Shown: positions 42,852 through 53,186, counted from the stretch's first letter. The stretch: DNA of 53,349 nt from Gemmobacter serpentinus (GCF_008973825.1 NZ_WCHR01000022.1:1-53349); one strand, 5' to 3'. Program-made: numbers and translations. Notes: generated by a model not told the origin, from the sequence alone.

Positions 42852-42878
42852 GGGCCGGTCCTGTCGACCGGCCCTTTT
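42852..42878 (+). terminator. Rho-independent terminator of the heme oxygenase gene
   Basis: GGGCCGGTC, loop CTGTC, GACCGGCCC, then TTTT. A perfect 9-bp GC stem with a T tract, 21 bases after the stop codon. Confidence 0.85.
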
Positions 42879-42969
42879 GCATTTGCAACGGCCGTGAAAC
42901 ATGTCTCGCCTATCGCGGTTTCCCGCCCTATAAGCGCGCCAGATCCAAAGCTGCCTGCCGGAGTCGCCC

Positions 42970-43752
42970 ATGCCCGCCGAACTGTCCCCCATCGACAAGG
43001 CCAAATTCGTTGCCGCCCGCCGCGCGGTGGATTTCGTTGAAGATGGCATGAAACTTGGCCTTGGCACTGGCTCCACCGCGGCCTGGATGGTGCGTTGCCT
43101 GGCCGAGCGCATCCGCGAGGAAGGTCTGCGCGTCACCGGCGTGCCGACCTCCACCCGCACGGCAGAACTTGCGCGCAATCTGGGCATCACCGTCACCTCG
43201 CTGGATGATGCAAAATGGCTGGATCTGACCATTGATGGTGCGGATGAGTTCGACCCGCAACTGAACCTGATCAAAGGCGGCGGTGCGGCGCTTCTGCAGG
43301 AAAAGATCGTCGCCACGGCCTCGGATCAGATGATCGTCATCACCGATGCGGCGAAAGAGGTGACGCAGCTTGGTGCCTTTCCGCTGCCGGTGGAGGTGAT
43401 TCCCTTTGGTTGGCAGACCACCAAGGCGCTGATTGAGGAAACGCTGGTCTCGATGGATGTGCTGGACCGTGACGTGACGCTGCGGATGAATGGCGCGGCC
43501 CCCTTGGTGACGGATGAGGCGAATTACATCCTCGATCTGCATCTGAAACGCATCGGCAATCCGCGGCAACTGGCGCTGGTGATGAACCAGATCCCCGGCG
43601 TGGTCGAAAACGGGCTGTTCATTGATATCTGCGACAAGGTCATCATCGGGCACGGCGATGGCCGCGTGGTGCTGCGCGATATCAATTCCGGTGAAACCTT
43701 CGATGAGCGTATCGAATTCGCCGATAGCGACAATATCTTCGCCGATTTCTGA
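42970..43752 (+). CDS. rpiA: Ribose-5-phosphate isomerase A
   Basis: Interconverts ribose-5-phosphate and ribulose-5-phosphate. The 260-residue product shows the GLGTGSTAAWMV phosphate loop, LDLTIDGADEFDP with catalytic Asp, and KGGGAALLQEKIVA, the RpiA signature. The C-terminal part has MNGAAPLVTDEANYILD. Length is slightly longer than E. coli RpiA, as in other alphaproteobacteria. Confidence 0.96.
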   Translation: MPAELSPIDKAKFVAARRAVDFVEDGMKLGLGTGSTAAWMVRCLAERIREEGLRVTGVPTSTRTAELARNLGITVTSLDDAKWLDLTIDGADEFDPQLNLIKGGGAALLQEKIVATASDQMIVITDAAKEVTQLGAFPLPVEVIPFGWQTTKALIEETLVSMDVLDRDVTLRMNGAAPLVTDEANYILDLHLKRIGNPRQLALVMNQIPGVVENGLFIDICDKVIIGHGDGRVVLRDINSGETFDERIEFADSDNIFADF

Positions 43753-43782
43753 AGCCACAGCCCTTCGGCTATCGGACGAGAA

Positions 43783-43800
43783 GGGGGCGCTCGCGCCCCC
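43783..43800. terminator. Hairpin after rpiA
   Basis: GGGGGCGC / GCGCCCCC, an 8-bp perfect stem with TC centre (7 bp with a 4-base loop in practice), 31 bases after the rpiA stop. No T run follows. Confidence 0.55.
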
Positions 43801-43818
43801 TCGCCGCATTCTGCGGCT

Positions 43819-43901
43819 CACCCCCGAGGATATTTGAGAACAGCTGAACAGGCAGAGCTTGGCTGCCTGCCCATTTTCTGTCCCAAAATATCCTGGGGGT
43901 G
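43819..43901. repeat. Inverted pair of the dispersed repeat between rpiA and sdaA
   Basis: CACCCCCGAGGATATTTGAG at 43819-43838 and, inverted, CAAAATATCCTGGGGGTG at 43884-43901. A second inverted repeat is nested inside: CAGGCAG at 43849-43855 and CTGCCTG at 43863-43869. The whole could fold into a large stem in the convergent gap, ending transcription from both sides. Confidence 0.75.
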
Positions 43902-43956
43902 CGGGGGCAGACCGCCACCGCATTTTCATCCTGACCTTCGAAGGCGCGCGCGCAGG

Positions 43957-45330
43957 TCAGCAGTTCGGCACGTTGACAGCAAGGCCACCAAGGCTGGTTT
44001 CCTTGTATTTCTCGTGCATGTCATGGCCGGTCTGGCGCATGGTCTCGATACAGGCGTCAAGGCTGACAAGGTGGACACCATCGCCACGCAGCGCGAGGCT
44101 GGCGGCAGAGACCGCCTTGATCGCGCCCAAACCGTTGCGCTCGATGCAGGGCACCTGAACCAGACCCTTCACCGGGTCGCAGGTCATGCCAAGGTGATGT
44201 TCCAGCGCAATTTCGGCAGCATTTTCAACCTGCTCCGGCGTGCCACCAAGCACGGCGGCAAGCCCTGCCGCCGACATGGCCGCGGCCGATCCGACCTCGG
44301 CCTGACAGCCGCATTCCGCACCCGAGATCGAGGCATTGTGCTTGCACAGGCCCCCCACCGCGGCGGCGGTCAGCAGGAAATCCCCGATCTTGGCGCGGCT
44401 TGCCCCCGGCACATGATCGAGCCAATAGCGGATCGTTGCGGGCAAGACCCCGGCCGCGCCATTGGTCGGGGCAGTGACAACCTGGCCCCCGGCCGCGTTT
44501 TCCTCGTTCACCGCCATGGCATAGACCGACATCCAGTCATTGATCGTATGGGGCGCGGTCATGTTCAGCCCGCGTTCGGCCAGCAAGGCCTCATGGATGC
44601 CCTTGGCGCGGCGGCGCACAGAAAGGCCGCCGGGCAGGATGCCGTCTGTCGTCATGCCCCGATCAATGCAGGCCTCCATCACCGCCCAGATGCGCTCCAG
44701 CCCCTGATCGATCTCGGCCTTGCTGCGCACAGCCAGTTCATTCGCGCGCTTCATCGCGGCCACCGAAAGGCCGGACTCGCGCGACATCTCCAGCATCTGC
44801 GCAGCCGTCTCGAAAGGATAGGGCACTTTCGGGCCGCTGGCTGCGGAGGAGCCCGCGGCAAGCTCGGCCGCGGTCAGCACGAATCCGCCCCCGATGGAAT
44901 AATAGGTTTCCTCAAGGATCACGTCGCCCTGCCCGTCCAGCGCACGAAGGATCATGCCATTGGCGTGACCCGGCAGCGCGGGGCCGTAATCGAAGATCAT
45001 ATCGGCCTTGGGATCGAACCGCATCGGGCCAAGGCCCGGCGGCGTGATCTGCCGCGTCGCGTGGATTTCGGCCAGGGCGGCCTCGGCCTTGGCATTGTCA
45101 TAGGTGGCGGGTTCAAACCCGGCAAGGCCGAGGATCGTTGCCCGGTCGGTCGCGTGCCCCACGCCGGTAAAGGCCAGGCTGCCATGCAACGAGGCGCGCA
45201 GGCCCTGCGCCTGAAACGGGCTGTTGCGCAGCGTTGCCAGAAACCGCGCGGCCGCCACCATCGGCCCCATCGTATGCGACGAGGACGGGCCGATACCGAC
45301 TTTGAACATATCGAAGACAGACAGGAACAT
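43957..45330 (-). CDS. sdaA: L-serine ammonia-lyase, iron-sulfur type, single chain
   Basis: Deaminates L-serine to pyruvate. The 457-residue product carries both the beta domain ([14 protein letters not shown] near residue 15) and the catalytic alpha domain. Cysteines for the 4Fe-4S cluster are in [20 protein letters not shown] and [14 protein letters not shown] near the C-terminus. Start 45330 gives the natural [11 protein letters not shown]-terminus; the longer frame adds 66 residues that do not belong. The length fits the single-chain form. Confidence 0.95.
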   Translation of the reverse strand: MFLSVFDMFKVGIGPSSSHTMGPMVAAARFLATLRNSPFQAQGLRASLHGSLAFTGVGHATDRATILGLAGFEPATYDNAKAEAALAEIHATRQITPPGLGPMRFDPKADMIFDYGPALPGHANGMILRALDGQGDVILEETYYSIGGGFVLTAAELAAGSSAASGPKVPYPFETAAQMLEMSRESGLSVAAMKRANELAVRSKAEIDQGLERIWAVMEACIDRGMTTDGILPGGLSVRRRAKGIHEALLAERGLNMTAPHTINDWMSVYAMAVNEENAAGGQVVTAPTNGAAGVLPATIRYWLDHVPGASRAKIGDFLLTAAAVGGLCKHNASISGAECGCQAEVGSAAAMSAAGLAAVLGGTPEQVENAAEIALEHHLGMTCDPVKGLVQVPCIERNGLGAIKAVSAASLALRGDGVHLVSLDACIETMRQTGHDMHEKYKETSLGGLAVNVPNC

Positions 45331-45603
45331 GTGCGGCCTCAGATCTGGCGGCTTGCGGGTTTGGATGGCGGTTTGATGTGCATTCGGCTCTCCCTGTTCC
45401 CGCTCACTATGCCTTTGATTTGGGCGAGGGACAGGAAAATTGCGACAGATCACCGCCGGAAAGGGCCAGGGCGCAGCACCGACGCGCCGCCAGGTCGCCA
45501 AACGGTCATTGGCGGCTGGGCCAGACACGGGAGGCCAGACATGAGCACCAAGACATGATCACCCCTTGCGGGGACGCGCCATCTGGCCGCCGTTCTATCC
45601 CGC

Positions 45604-46962
45604 TCAGTCGCGGCGGGACGGGTTGCGCAGGGTCACCAGTTCTTCGGCCACAGTCGGATGGACGGCCACCGTGCGGTCGAAATCGGCCTTGGTCGCGCCC
45701 ATCTTCACCGCAATTGCGGCCATCTGGATCATCTCGCCCGCGCCGGGGCCGACGATATGGCAGCCCAGAACCTTGCCGCTGTCCTGCGCCACGACCAGTT
45801 TCATCAACATGCGATCCTCGCGCCCGGCAAACAATGTCCGCATCGGGCGGAAACTGGCGCTATAGACATCGATCTTGCCCTGTGCGCGGGCGTCTTCCTC
45901 GCTCATGCCCACGGTGCCGAGTTCGGGCTGGGTGAAGATGGCCGAGGCGACAAGTTCATGATCGACCTGCCGCGCCTGCCCCTTGAACACGGTATCGGCA
46001 AAGGCATGACCCTCGCGGATCGCGACCGGGGTCAGCGCGATGCGGTCGGTCACATCGCCCACCGCGAAGATCGAGGGCACCGCGGTCTGGCTATAGCCAT
46101 CGACGACGATCTCGCCGCGTGCACCAAGGCCCACGCCAAGCCCTTCAAGCCCGAGCCCTGCGCTGTTGGGCACCCGACCCGTGGCGTAAAGCACAAGATC
46201 GAAGGTTTCCTGCGCGTCGTCGCCGAATGTGGCGCGGATCCCGCTTTCGTGGCGCGACAGCGCGGCGACGGTGGTCTCGGGGCGCATGTCGATCCCGGCC
46301 TCGGCCATGCTGCGCGCGACGAGGCTGCGGCATTCATCATCAAAGCCGCGCAGGATTTGCGTCCCGCGGAAGGATTGCGTGACCTTCACCCCCAATCCGT
46401 TGAGGATACAGGCGAATTCAGATGCGATATAGCCACCGCCCACGATCAGCACACGGCCCGGAAGGGCATCCATCCCGAAGATCTCGTTCGAGGTGATGGC
46501 AAGATCCGCCCCCGGGATCTCGGGGATGAAGGGGCGACCGCCGGTCGCAATCAGGATATGCTTGGCCCGAAAGCGCGTGCCATCGGCCAGTTCGACCTGA
46601 TGCGCATCGACCAGCCGGGCGCGTTGGTCATAAATGGTCACGCCTGCATTGGTCAGACCGCCACGATAGGCGGCCTCAAGCCGGTTCAACTCCTGCTCCA
46701 GCCGCGCGCGGAATTGCGGCCAGTCAAAGCCACCTGCATCCACCTGCCAGCCATAGGCGCGGGCGTCCTGCAAGGCTGCGGGAAACTCGCTGGCATAGAC
46801 CATCAGCTTTTTCGGCACGCAGCCCCGGATCACACAGGTGCCGCCCATGCGGTATTCCTCGGCCAGCGCGACGCGTGCCCCACCTTCCGAGGCCGCAATG
46901 CGCGCAGCCCGCACGCCGCCCGAGCCGCCACCAATGACAAAAAGATCATAATCGAAGGTCAT
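45604..46962 (-). CDS. gor: Glutathione-disulfide reductase
   Basis: An NADPH-dependent flavoenzyme of 452 residues. FAD-binding GGGSGGVRAAR is at the start, the redox-active disulfide in GGTCVIRGCVPKKLM near residue 42-47, NADP-binding GGGYIASEFAC near 172 and the C-terminal catalytic His/Glu in GCHIVG and AVHPTVAEE. Start 46962 is the natural N-terminus. It is 273 bases upstream of sdaA on the same strand and divergent from the DMT gene with 157 bases between. Confidence 0.94.
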   Translation of the reverse strand: MTFDYDLFVIGGGSGGVRAARIAASEGGARVALAEEYRMGGTCVIRGCVPKKLMVYASEFPAALQDARAYGWQVDAGGFDWPQFRARLEQELNRLEAAYRGGLTNAGVTIYDQRARLVDAHQVELADGTRFRAKHILIATGGRPFIPEIPGADLAITSNEIFGMDALPGRVLIVGGGYIASEFACILNGLGVKVTQSFRGTQILRGFDDECRSLVARSMAEAGIDMRPETTVAALSRHESGIRATFGDDAQETFDLVLYATGRVPNSAGLGLEGLGVGLGARGEIVVDGYSQTAVPSIFAVGDVTDRIALTPVAIREGHAFADTVFKGQARQVDHELVASAIFTQPELGTVGMSEEDARAQGKIDVYSASFRPMRTLFAGREDRMLMKLVVAQDSGKVLGCHIVGPGAGEMIQMAAIAVKMGATKADFDRTVAVHPTVAEELVTLRNPSRRD

Positions 46963-47119
46963 GGCGCGGATCCCTTTCGGTGGTTGCGGTTGGCAGATAT
47001 TCCATGTTTGCCCCCCAAAGACCAGAGCGTGCGACACAGCGATGCCGCGATCAGACGGGACAGGCGGGCGGGCGCGGGCCATGGTCCCGCTTGCCTGACC
47101 CTGACGAAAGCCCAAGCCG

Positions 47120-48058
47120 ATGACCCAAGACCGCCCCCTGCCCGGCATCCTTCTGATGCTGGCCTTTTGCGTGCTGGCCCCCCTGCTGGATGTCTGCGCC
47201 AAACTGGCGGCCGCAAGTCTGCCGGTCGGGCAGATCACCTTGGCGCGGTTCTTGGTGCAGGCCGCATTGATGCTGCCGGTGGCGGCCCTGATGGGCGAAT
47301 GGGGCCGGATGGATGCCCGGATGATCGGGCTTTTGCTGCTGCGTGCGGTGTTTCTGGTTCTGTCCACCTATTGCTTCATCGCAGGCATTGCGGTGATGCC
47401 GATTGCCGATGCGCTGGCGATCGTGTTTGTGGAGCCGTTTATCCTGCTGCTGCTGGGCTATCTGCTGTTTGGGGACACGGTCGGGCCAAGGCGGATCGCG
47501 GCCTCGGTCGTCGGATTTGCCGGCGCGCTTCTGGTGATTCAGCCGGCCTTTGCCACCTTTGGCTGGGTCACGCTGTTTCCCTTGGGCACCGCCTTCCTGT
47601 TCGCCTTCTACATGCTGGTGACGCGCGCCATGGCCAGCGGGCTGCACCCGGTGCCGATGCAATTGCACACCGCGATTGCGGGAAGCCTGATCTGCGCGCC
47701 AGTGATCCTTTGGGCCGATGGCACCGGGCTGCCCGATCTGGACCCGGTCATGCCGCAGGGCATGGTCTGGCTCTGGCTGTTCGGCGTCGGCTTCTGGGCC
47801 AGTGTCAGCCATATGTGCATGACATGGGCACTGAAACTGGCTCCGGCCTCGACCGTGGCCCCGCTGCATTACTTCGAGATCGTGGTGGCGGTGGCGCTTG
47901 GCTTTCTGGTGTTTGGCGATTTCCCGAACCTGATGACATGGGCAGGTATCGCCATCATCACCGGATCGGGGCTTTATGTGATCTGGCGCGAGAGGGTCAC
48001 CGCCCGGACGGCGGCACGAGGCAGCGAGGCGATCAGCCGCAGCCCCGAGGCGATCTGA
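47120..48058 (+). CDS. DMT-superfamily (EamA) transporter
   Basis: A ten-helix inner-membrane permease of 312 residues with two EamA repeats (about 10-140 and 150-285), each ending in a conserved Glu/Pro pattern (VFVEPFILLLLGYLLFGD and HYFEIVVAVALGFLVFGDFP). Homologues export small metabolites, but the substrate cannot be inferred from sequence. The C-terminal 20 residues are polar. Confidence 0.88.
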   Translation: MTQDRPLPGILLMLAFCVLAPLLDVCAKLAAASLPVGQITLARFLVQAALMLPVAALMGEWGRMDARMIGLLLLRAVFLVLSTYCFIAGIAVMPIADALAIVFVEPFILLLLGYLLFGDTVGPRRIAASVVGFAGALLVIQPAFATFGWVTLFPLGTAFLFAFYMLVTRAMASGLHPVPMQLHTAIAGSLICAPVILWADGTGLPDLDPVMPQGMVWLWLFGVGFWASVSHMCMTWALKLAPASTVAPLHYFEIVVAVALGFLVFGDFPNLMTWAGIAIITGSGLYVIWRERVTARTAARGSEAISRSPEAI

Positions 48059-48083
48059 CGGAAGGTGAGGTGACGCGCGACGC

Positions 48084-48770
48084 TCAGGCCCGCAGCGCCC
48101 GGATTGCCGCATCAAGGCGCGCACGCGGCAGAATGATCAACATGCCCGGCGCATCAAATTCAAGCGTCACCGGCCCGTCGGTGACCCGGTTTGAGGTGCC
48201 GATGCGCCCCATCGGCGTGAACTGCAGCCCCTCGATCGGCCAGTCCAGCCCGGTGCAGCGCCCGGTCACAGGGGCCAGCGGGTAAAGCGACAGCCGGTCG
48301 CCTGCGCGCATCTTCAGCGCTATGTCGGGAGGGGCGGCAAAGATCACGTCCTCGGGCCCCAGCAGCAAGACCGGCCCGCCCCCCGCTGCCTGATGCCGCA
48401 TCAAGCCCGACAGCACCGCCAGCGCATGGTCATGCCGCCCACCCATGACACCGACCGCAATCACCAGCGGCGCGCAGATGCCCCGCAGCGCCTTGTCGAA
48501 ATCGGTGGTCTCCTGTTCATCGATCTGGCGCAGGCGGCTGGGGCCAAGGGCAGCACGGGCGGCATCGCTCAGCGAATCCAGATCCCCCAGCACCAGATCC
48601 GGCGTGATGCCAAGGCGCAGCGCACGGTCCGCACCGCCATCGACCGCGACCACATGCGGCGCCCGCGCCCGCGCCAAGGCAAGCTCTGCCCGCCGCAGCG
48701 GACCCGCCGCGATCAACGTCACGGCTGCGTCAAACCGCATGGCTTCGGCATCGACAATGGCAGGATTCAT
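48084..48770 (-). CDS. thiN: Thiamine pyrophosphokinase
   Basis: Converts thiamine to thiamine diphosphate. The 228-residue product has the catalytic region GADRALRLGITPDLVLGDLDSLS, the TDFDKAL motif, and MGGRHDHALAVL, the TPK signature motifs. The C-terminal beta domain carries GLDWPIEGLQFTPMGRIGTSNRV, which contacts thiamine. A standard-length single-domain enzyme. Confidence 0.9.
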   Translation of the reverse strand: MNPAIVDAEAMRFDAAVTLIAAGPLRRAELALARARAPHVVAVDGGADRALRLGITPDLVLGDLDSLSDAARAALGPSRLRQIDEQETTDFDKALRGICAPLVIAVGVMGGRHDHALAVLSGLMRHQAAGGGPVLLLGPEDVIFAAPPDIALKMRAGDRLSLYPLAPVTGRCTGLDWPIEGLQFTPMGRIGTSNRVTDGPVTLEFDAPGMLIILPRARLDAAIRALRA

Positions 48771-48908
48771 ACGGATACTGTTCTCGAAATGTGGCAGACA
48801 ATGGGGCTACGGGCCATAATCAATCCTTCAAATTACCCCTATCTGTCCATGGAATTGAACCCCGGTGGCCTAAAGTGGCAGCATGGTTTGTAGAGGGCGA
48901 AGCGACCG

Positions 48909-51419
48909 ATGATCGGTGCCAGTAAAATTCTAACGGTCTCCTACGGGACCTTCTCATGCACGTTGGAGGGGTTTGACGAACCTTTCAACACCATGAAGGC
49001 CATCGCAGAATATTTCCGCGACCTCGCTGCGGAGGACCGCTATTTCGGCGCCGAACCACCCACGCCCGATGCCGCGATGCTGCACAAGATCGCCGAACGC
49101 GAGATCCAGCGCCGGGTCGAAGCAAAGATTCAGGAGAACGGCGTGATTCTGCGCGCGGGAGAGATCGAGGTTCAGGCGATGCCTGCGCCGGGTGCCCGAC
49201 CGGCAGGGGTGCCTGCCACCCTGCGCGCGGAGGCTTCGGCCGCCGCGCTGCACGCCGCCGCACCGCAGATCGCGCCGAAACCTGCATCTTCAGCGCAACC
49301 TGCGGAGGCCGCCCCCACCGCAACTGCCCAAACCGCCGCCCCATCTCCTGTCGCGAATGCATCCGTTGCCACGCCGGCGACAAAGGATAACGATCCCGCA
49401 ACCGAGGCGCGGCTGTCGCGCATCCGGAATGCCGTGAACCAGGCCCGCGAAGAGGCAGCCGTCGCCCCGGCTGTCGCCAAGCCGGTGCTGGACACCACGC
49501 GGCTTTCGGCGGCCCTTGTCGATTACGTCGAGGATGAGGTGGCCCCGGCCGATTTCATCCCCGAGCCCGATGCAACCCTGCTTGTCCCGCGCGATATCGC
49601 GGTGCCGGATTTCGATCTGGGCCTTGAGGATGAGGGCATTGATGATGGGGACTTTGCCGAGGCCGATTTCGCCCAAGGCGATTTCCGCACATCCGATGCG
49701 CTGGAGACTGAAGATTTCGGCGAAGACTTCGTGCTGGAAAATGCTGCAGAGCCGGTGGCCGAATCCGACGATGCTGAAGACGATCTGAGCGGGGTGCTTG
49801 CCGCGATCGCAACGGAAACCGCCTTGACCGAGGGGCCGGCCGCGCTGGCCGGGCCTGCGGTCGCGGCGATGACAGAAGCGAGTGTCGAAACCGATCTGGC
49901 CGAGAATGACGAAGACGACGATCTGGCAGGGATGCTGACCGGGATCGATTTCAGCACCGCTGAGGAAGATTTGGCAGAAGCCACCCCGGAGACGGCGGAA
50001 ATCCAGCCGGAAACCGAGGCCGGGTATGACGACGAAGAGGCCGCCTACGGGCTGGATCTCGCCGAGGCCGATGATCTGGTGCTGGAAGACGATCTCGGCC
50101 TGGAAAACGACGTGGCCGAGTCGGCGGTTGATCTGGACATCGACCTCAGCGCATTGAACGGGCGCGACCTGTCCGCCGATCTGTCGCCAAATGCTTTGCA
50201 CGATGCAGCCGCGATTGCGGCTGAGACGGTTGAGGATGAACCCGAGCAGGATCAGGAAGATGCCTTTGCCGGGATCGCCGCCGCGCTGACAGCCACGCCG
50301 GAACAAGCGGCCTCGCCGGCCCGCCCCACGAATGAGCGGCTGGAACGTGCCCGCGCAAGGGTGATTCGCATCCGCCGCAATCCGCCGGTTTCTGCGAGCC
50401 CTGCCGAAGACGCCGTGGCCACGACGCCCGCCATGCAGGAACGCGCCAGCGCACTTTCGGCCGAGGCCGAGGCCGATCTGATGCGCGAACTGGCCGAAGT
50501 GCGCGCCGAAGCCGCGCTTGCGCCTGCAGACGATGGCTCCGTCGCGCCGCGACGCGTGCGTCCGGTCCGCCCGGTGCGTCCGGTCCGATCCACCTCCGGC
50601 CCGGTCACGCCGCCGCCCGCCACCGCGCTTGGCGGCGAGACCGGCGAGGAATCAGTGTCGCGCCTGCTGGCCGAGACCAATTCGCAGATGGATGGCCCGG
50701 AAAACCGCCGCCGTCTGGCTGCGATCCAGCATCTGAAGGCGGCCGTTGCCGCGACTGTCGCGGAACGGCGCGCCGGTCTTGCCAAACCCGCCAATCCGGT
50801 GGAACGCCAGGACCCCTATCGCGCCGATCTGTCTCAGATCGTGCATGGCGACGGCGAGGCCGTGGCCAACCGCCCCTCGCCGCTGGTTCTGGTCTCGGAG
50901 CAACGGATCGACCGCCGCCCGACGCAAGTCACGCCTGTCGCGGCAGAGCCGGTCACCTTGGCCGCTGATGCTGCCGAAGAGGCCGTTCAAGCCCCGGCTG
51001 CCTCTGTGGCAACGCTGCGCCCGCAGCGCCTGTCGAGCGGCGCGGCCGCGGCTGCGGCGCGTCTGATGGAACCCGAAGATGACGAGGATCTGGACGACGA
51101 AGATGCGGGCAATATCTTTGAGGACAATCAAGGATTTGCCGAATTTGCCGACCGCCTTGGCGCGCAGGGTCTGCCCGCACTTCTGGAGGCTGCCGCAGCT
51201 TATGCTGCCTGCGTCGAAGGGCGCCCGCATTTCTCGCGCCCGCAGATCATGCGGCAGATCGCCAATACCGAATCCGGGGCCGATAGCAGCCGCGAAGACG
51301 GGTTGCGCAGCTTTGGCCGTCTGCTGCGGGATGGCACCATTGTGAAAGTGCGGCGCGGCCATTACGCGCTGACGGAACGTTCGCATTATCTGGTCGAAGC
51401 CCGCAAGCTGGTGGGCTGA
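48909..51419 (+). CDS. Large acidic protein of unknown function with conserved ends
   Basis: The 836-residue product has no signal peptide or membrane segment. Residues about 1-55 form a conserved N-terminal domain (ILTVSYGTFSCTLEGFDEP, then AIAEYFRDLAAEDRYFGAEP). The middle (about 90-740) is low-complexity, very acidic and Ala-rich, with repeated short stretches of Asp, Glu and Leu such as DDEDLAGML-type units and a basic Arg-Pro-Val-Arg run near 545-560. The last 95 residues (FADRLGAQGLPALLEAAAAY to the end) look like a winged-helix-type domain with GRLLRDGTIVKVRRGHYAL. Proteins like it occur in related bacteria and are sometimes mislabelled as chemotaxis proteins; no chemotaxis motif is present. 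Confidence 0.72.
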   Translation: MIGASKILTVSYGTFSCTLEGFDEPFNTMKAIAEYFRDLAAEDRYFGAEPPTPDAAMLHKIAEREIQRRVEAKIQENGVILRAGEIEVQAMPAPGARPAGVPATLRAEASAAALHAAAPQIAPKPASSAQPAEAAPTATAQTAAPSPVANASVATPATKDNDPATEARLSRIRNAVNQAREEAAVAPAVAKPVLDTTRLSAALVDYVEDEVAPADFIPEPDATLLVPRDIAVPDFDLGLEDEGIDDGDFAEADFAQGDFRTSDALETEDFGEDFVLENAAEPVAESDDAEDDLSGVLAAIATETALTEGPAALAGPAVAAMTEASVETDLAENDEDDDLAGMLTGIDFSTAEEDLAEATPETAEIQPETEAGYDDEEAAYGLDLAEADDLVLEDDLGLENDVAESAVDLDIDLSALNGRDLSADLSPNALHDAAAIAAETVEDEPEQDQEDAFAGIAAALTATPEQAASPARPTNERLERARARVIRIRRNPPVSASPAEDAVATTPAMQERASALSAEAEADLMRELAEVRAEAALAPADDGSVAPRRVRPVRPVRPVRSTSGPVTPPPATALGGETGEESVSRLLAETNSQMDGPENRRRLAAIQHLKAAVAATVAERRAGLAKPANPVERQDPYRADLSQIVHGDGEAVANRPSPLVLVSEQRIDRRPTQVTPVAAEPVTLAADAAEEAVQAPAASVATLRPQRLSSGAAAAAARLMEPEDDEDLDDEDAGNIFEDNQGFAEFADRLGAQGLPALLEAAAAYAACVEGRPHFSRPQIMRQIANTESGADSSREDGLRSFGRLLRDGTIVKVRRGHYALTERSHYLVEARKLVG

Positions 51420-51436
51420 GATCTGCAGACAGGTCC

Positions 51437-51456
51437 GGGTGGCAGGGCTGCCACCC
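51437..51456 (+). terminator. First of two hairpins downstream of the acidic protein gene
   Basis: GGGTGGCAG, GG, CTGCCACCC: a 9-bp perfect stem, extended by GTCCGG / CCGGAC around it. It precedes a stronger terminator. Confidence 0.6.
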
Positions 51457-51471
51457 TCCCCGGACGCGAAA

Positions 51472-51499
51472 GGCGGAAGGTTTCCCTTCCGCCTTTTTT
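51472..51499 (+). terminator. Rho-independent terminator
   Basis: GGCGGAAGG, loop TTTC, CCTTCCGCC, then TTTTTT. This is the clearest intrinsic terminator in the window; the A run before it (AAA at 51469-51471) makes it work in both directions, suiting the convergent DUF2842 gene. Confidence 0.93.
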
Positions 51500-51513
51500 C
51501 ATTTTCAGACCAT

Positions 51514-51756
51514 CTAGTGCAGCTGGTCGTCCCGCGATGGCGGGGCATCCGGATCGGGCTGCCCCACGCCCTTGAAGACAAACTTGAAGGGCAGCGCCCA
51601 GACCAGGCCAAGCGCCACATAGATTACCAGCTCCAGCCAGATCGGCGGACGCTCCAATGCCCCCATGATGCCCCAGGCCACCGCGATATAAAGCGGCAAC
51701 CCGACGATCAGGATCAGCAGCGCCAGCCGTTTGCGGGTGCGGTAACCAAGGGCCAT
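51514..51756 (-). CDS. DUF2842-family membrane protein
   Basis: A small inner-membrane protein of 80 residues with two helices (about 8-29 and 35-58). The sequence MALGYRTRKRLALLILIVGLP and the WLELVIYVALGLVWALPFKFVF segment match DUF2842, typical of alphaproteobacteria and usually next to purA. The function is unknown. It starts 4 bases after the purA stop, so it is cotranscribed with it. Confidence 0.85.
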   Translation of the reverse strand: MALGYRTRKRLALLILIVGLPLYIAVAWGIMGALERPPIWLELVIYVALGLVWALPFKFVFKGVGQPDPDAPPSRDDQLH

Positions 51757-51760
51757 GCGA

Positions 51761-53053
51761 TCAATCCGCGAAGGGATCGGTGACGAGAATGGTGTCGTCA
51801 CGCTCCGGGCTGGTCGACAGCAGCGCGACCGGACATTGGATCAGTTCTTCGACGCGGCGGACATATTTGATCGCGGCGGCCGGCAGATCGGCCCAGCTGC
51901 GCGCGCCTGCGGTTGATTCGTCCCAACCGTCCATTTCTTCATAGATCGGCTTGCAGCGCGCCTGCTGATCGGCGGCGGTCGGCAGATAGTCGATCTGCTT
52001 GCCGTCCAGATCATAGCCCACGCAGATCTTCAGCGTCTTGAAGCCATCCAGCACGTCCAGCTTGGTCAGCGCGATGCCCGACACGCCCGAGGTGGCACAG
52101 GTCTGGCGCACCAGCACCGCATCGAACCAGCCGCAGCGGCGCTTGCGCCCGGTGACAGTGCCGAACTCATGCCCGCGCTCGCCCAGACGGTCGCCATCGG
52201 CATCGAACAACTCTGCCGGGAAGGGGCCTTCGCCGACGCGGGTCGTATAGGCCTTCACGATGCCCAGCACGAAATCGATGGCGGTCGGCCCAAGACCCAC
52301 GCCGGTTGCCGCCTGCCCTGCCAGAGTATTGGAAGAGGTGACATAGGGGTAGGTGCCAAAATCCACATCGAGCAGCGCGCCTTGTGCGCCTTCGAACAGG
52401 ATGCGCTTGCCGGCGCGACGCGCCTCGGTCAACACTTTCCAGACCGGGGCCGCATAGGGCAGAACTTGCGAGGCAATCGCCTGCAGCGCAGCCACCAGTG
52501 CCGCACGATCCACCGGATCAAGGCCAAGCCCCTTGCGCAGCGCATCGTGATGCGCCAGCAGCCGGTCCACCCGGACCTCAAGCGTGGCCGCATCGGCCAG
52601 ATCGGCGACGCGGATGGCGCGACGACCGACCTTGTCCTCATAGGCCGGGCCGATACCACGGCCGGTGGTGCCGATCTTCGCCACACCCACCGCGCCTTCG
52701 CGCGCCCGGTCCAGCTCGCCATGCAGCGGCAGGATCAGCGAGGTGTTCTCGGCGATCATCAGATTTTCCGGGCTGATATCGACGCCCTGATCGCGCAGCT
52801 TGGCGATCTCGTTCACCAGATGCCAGGGATCAAGCACCACACCATTGCCGATGACCGACAGCTTGCCGCCGCGCACAATGCCCGAAGGCAGCAGCGACAG
52901 CTTGTAGACCTTGCCGTCAATGACCAGCGTATGGCCGGCATTGTGACCGCCCTGGAAGCGCGCGATCACATCCGCGCGTTCGCTGAGCCAGTCAACGATC
53001 TTGCCCTTCCCCTCGTCGCCCCATTGGGCGCCCACGACAACGACATTGGCCAT
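51761..53053 (-). CDS. purA: Adenylosuccinate synthetase
   Basis: Condenses IMP and aspartate with GTP to adenylosuccinate, first step of AMP synthesis from IMP. The 430-residue product starts [21 protein letters not shown] with the GTP loop, followed by [12 protein letters not shown] with the catalytic His near residue 40, and has [14 protein letters not shown] and [23 protein letters not shown]. Start 53053 is the natural N-terminus. Confidence 0.97.
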   Translation of the reverse strand: MANVVVVGAQWGDEGKGKIVDWLSERADVIARFQGGHNAGHTLVIDGKVYKLSLLPSGIVRGGKLSVIGNGVVLDPWHLVNEIAKLRDQGVDISPENLMIAENTSLILPLHGELDRAREGAVGVAKIGTTGRGIGPAYEDKVGRRAIRVADLADAATLEVRVDRLLAHHDALRKGLGLDPVDRAALVAALQAIASQVLPYAAPVWKVLTEARRAGKRILFEGAQGALLDVDFGTYPYVTSSNTLAGQAATGVGLGPTAIDFVLGIVKAYTTRVGEGPFPAELFDADGDRLGERGHEFGTVTGRKRRCGWFDAVLVRQTCATSGVSGIALTKLDVLDGFKTLKICVGYDLDGKQIDYLPTAADQQARCKPIYEEMDGWDESTAGARSWADLPAAAIKYVRRVEELIQCPVALLSTSPERDDTILVTDPFAD

Positions 53054-53186
53054 GCCCGAACCTTTCGGCAAAGTGAAACCCGCGACCGTATATAGAGGCC
53101 GGCCCGGCGATGACAGCGAAAAACGCGCGCGGGGTCGGGAAGGGGTGTGACGGGGCGCTTGCGGGAAGACAGGGGCGCTGCCCCTC

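Noticed and set aside
43834-45558. Plus-strand frame of 574 codons opposite sdaA
   Set aside because: Shadow of sdaA; composition typical of antisense.
45658-48285. Plus-strand frame of 875 codons across gor and the DMT gene
   Set aside because: Antisense to gor and out of frame with the DMT gene, which has its own start and helices.
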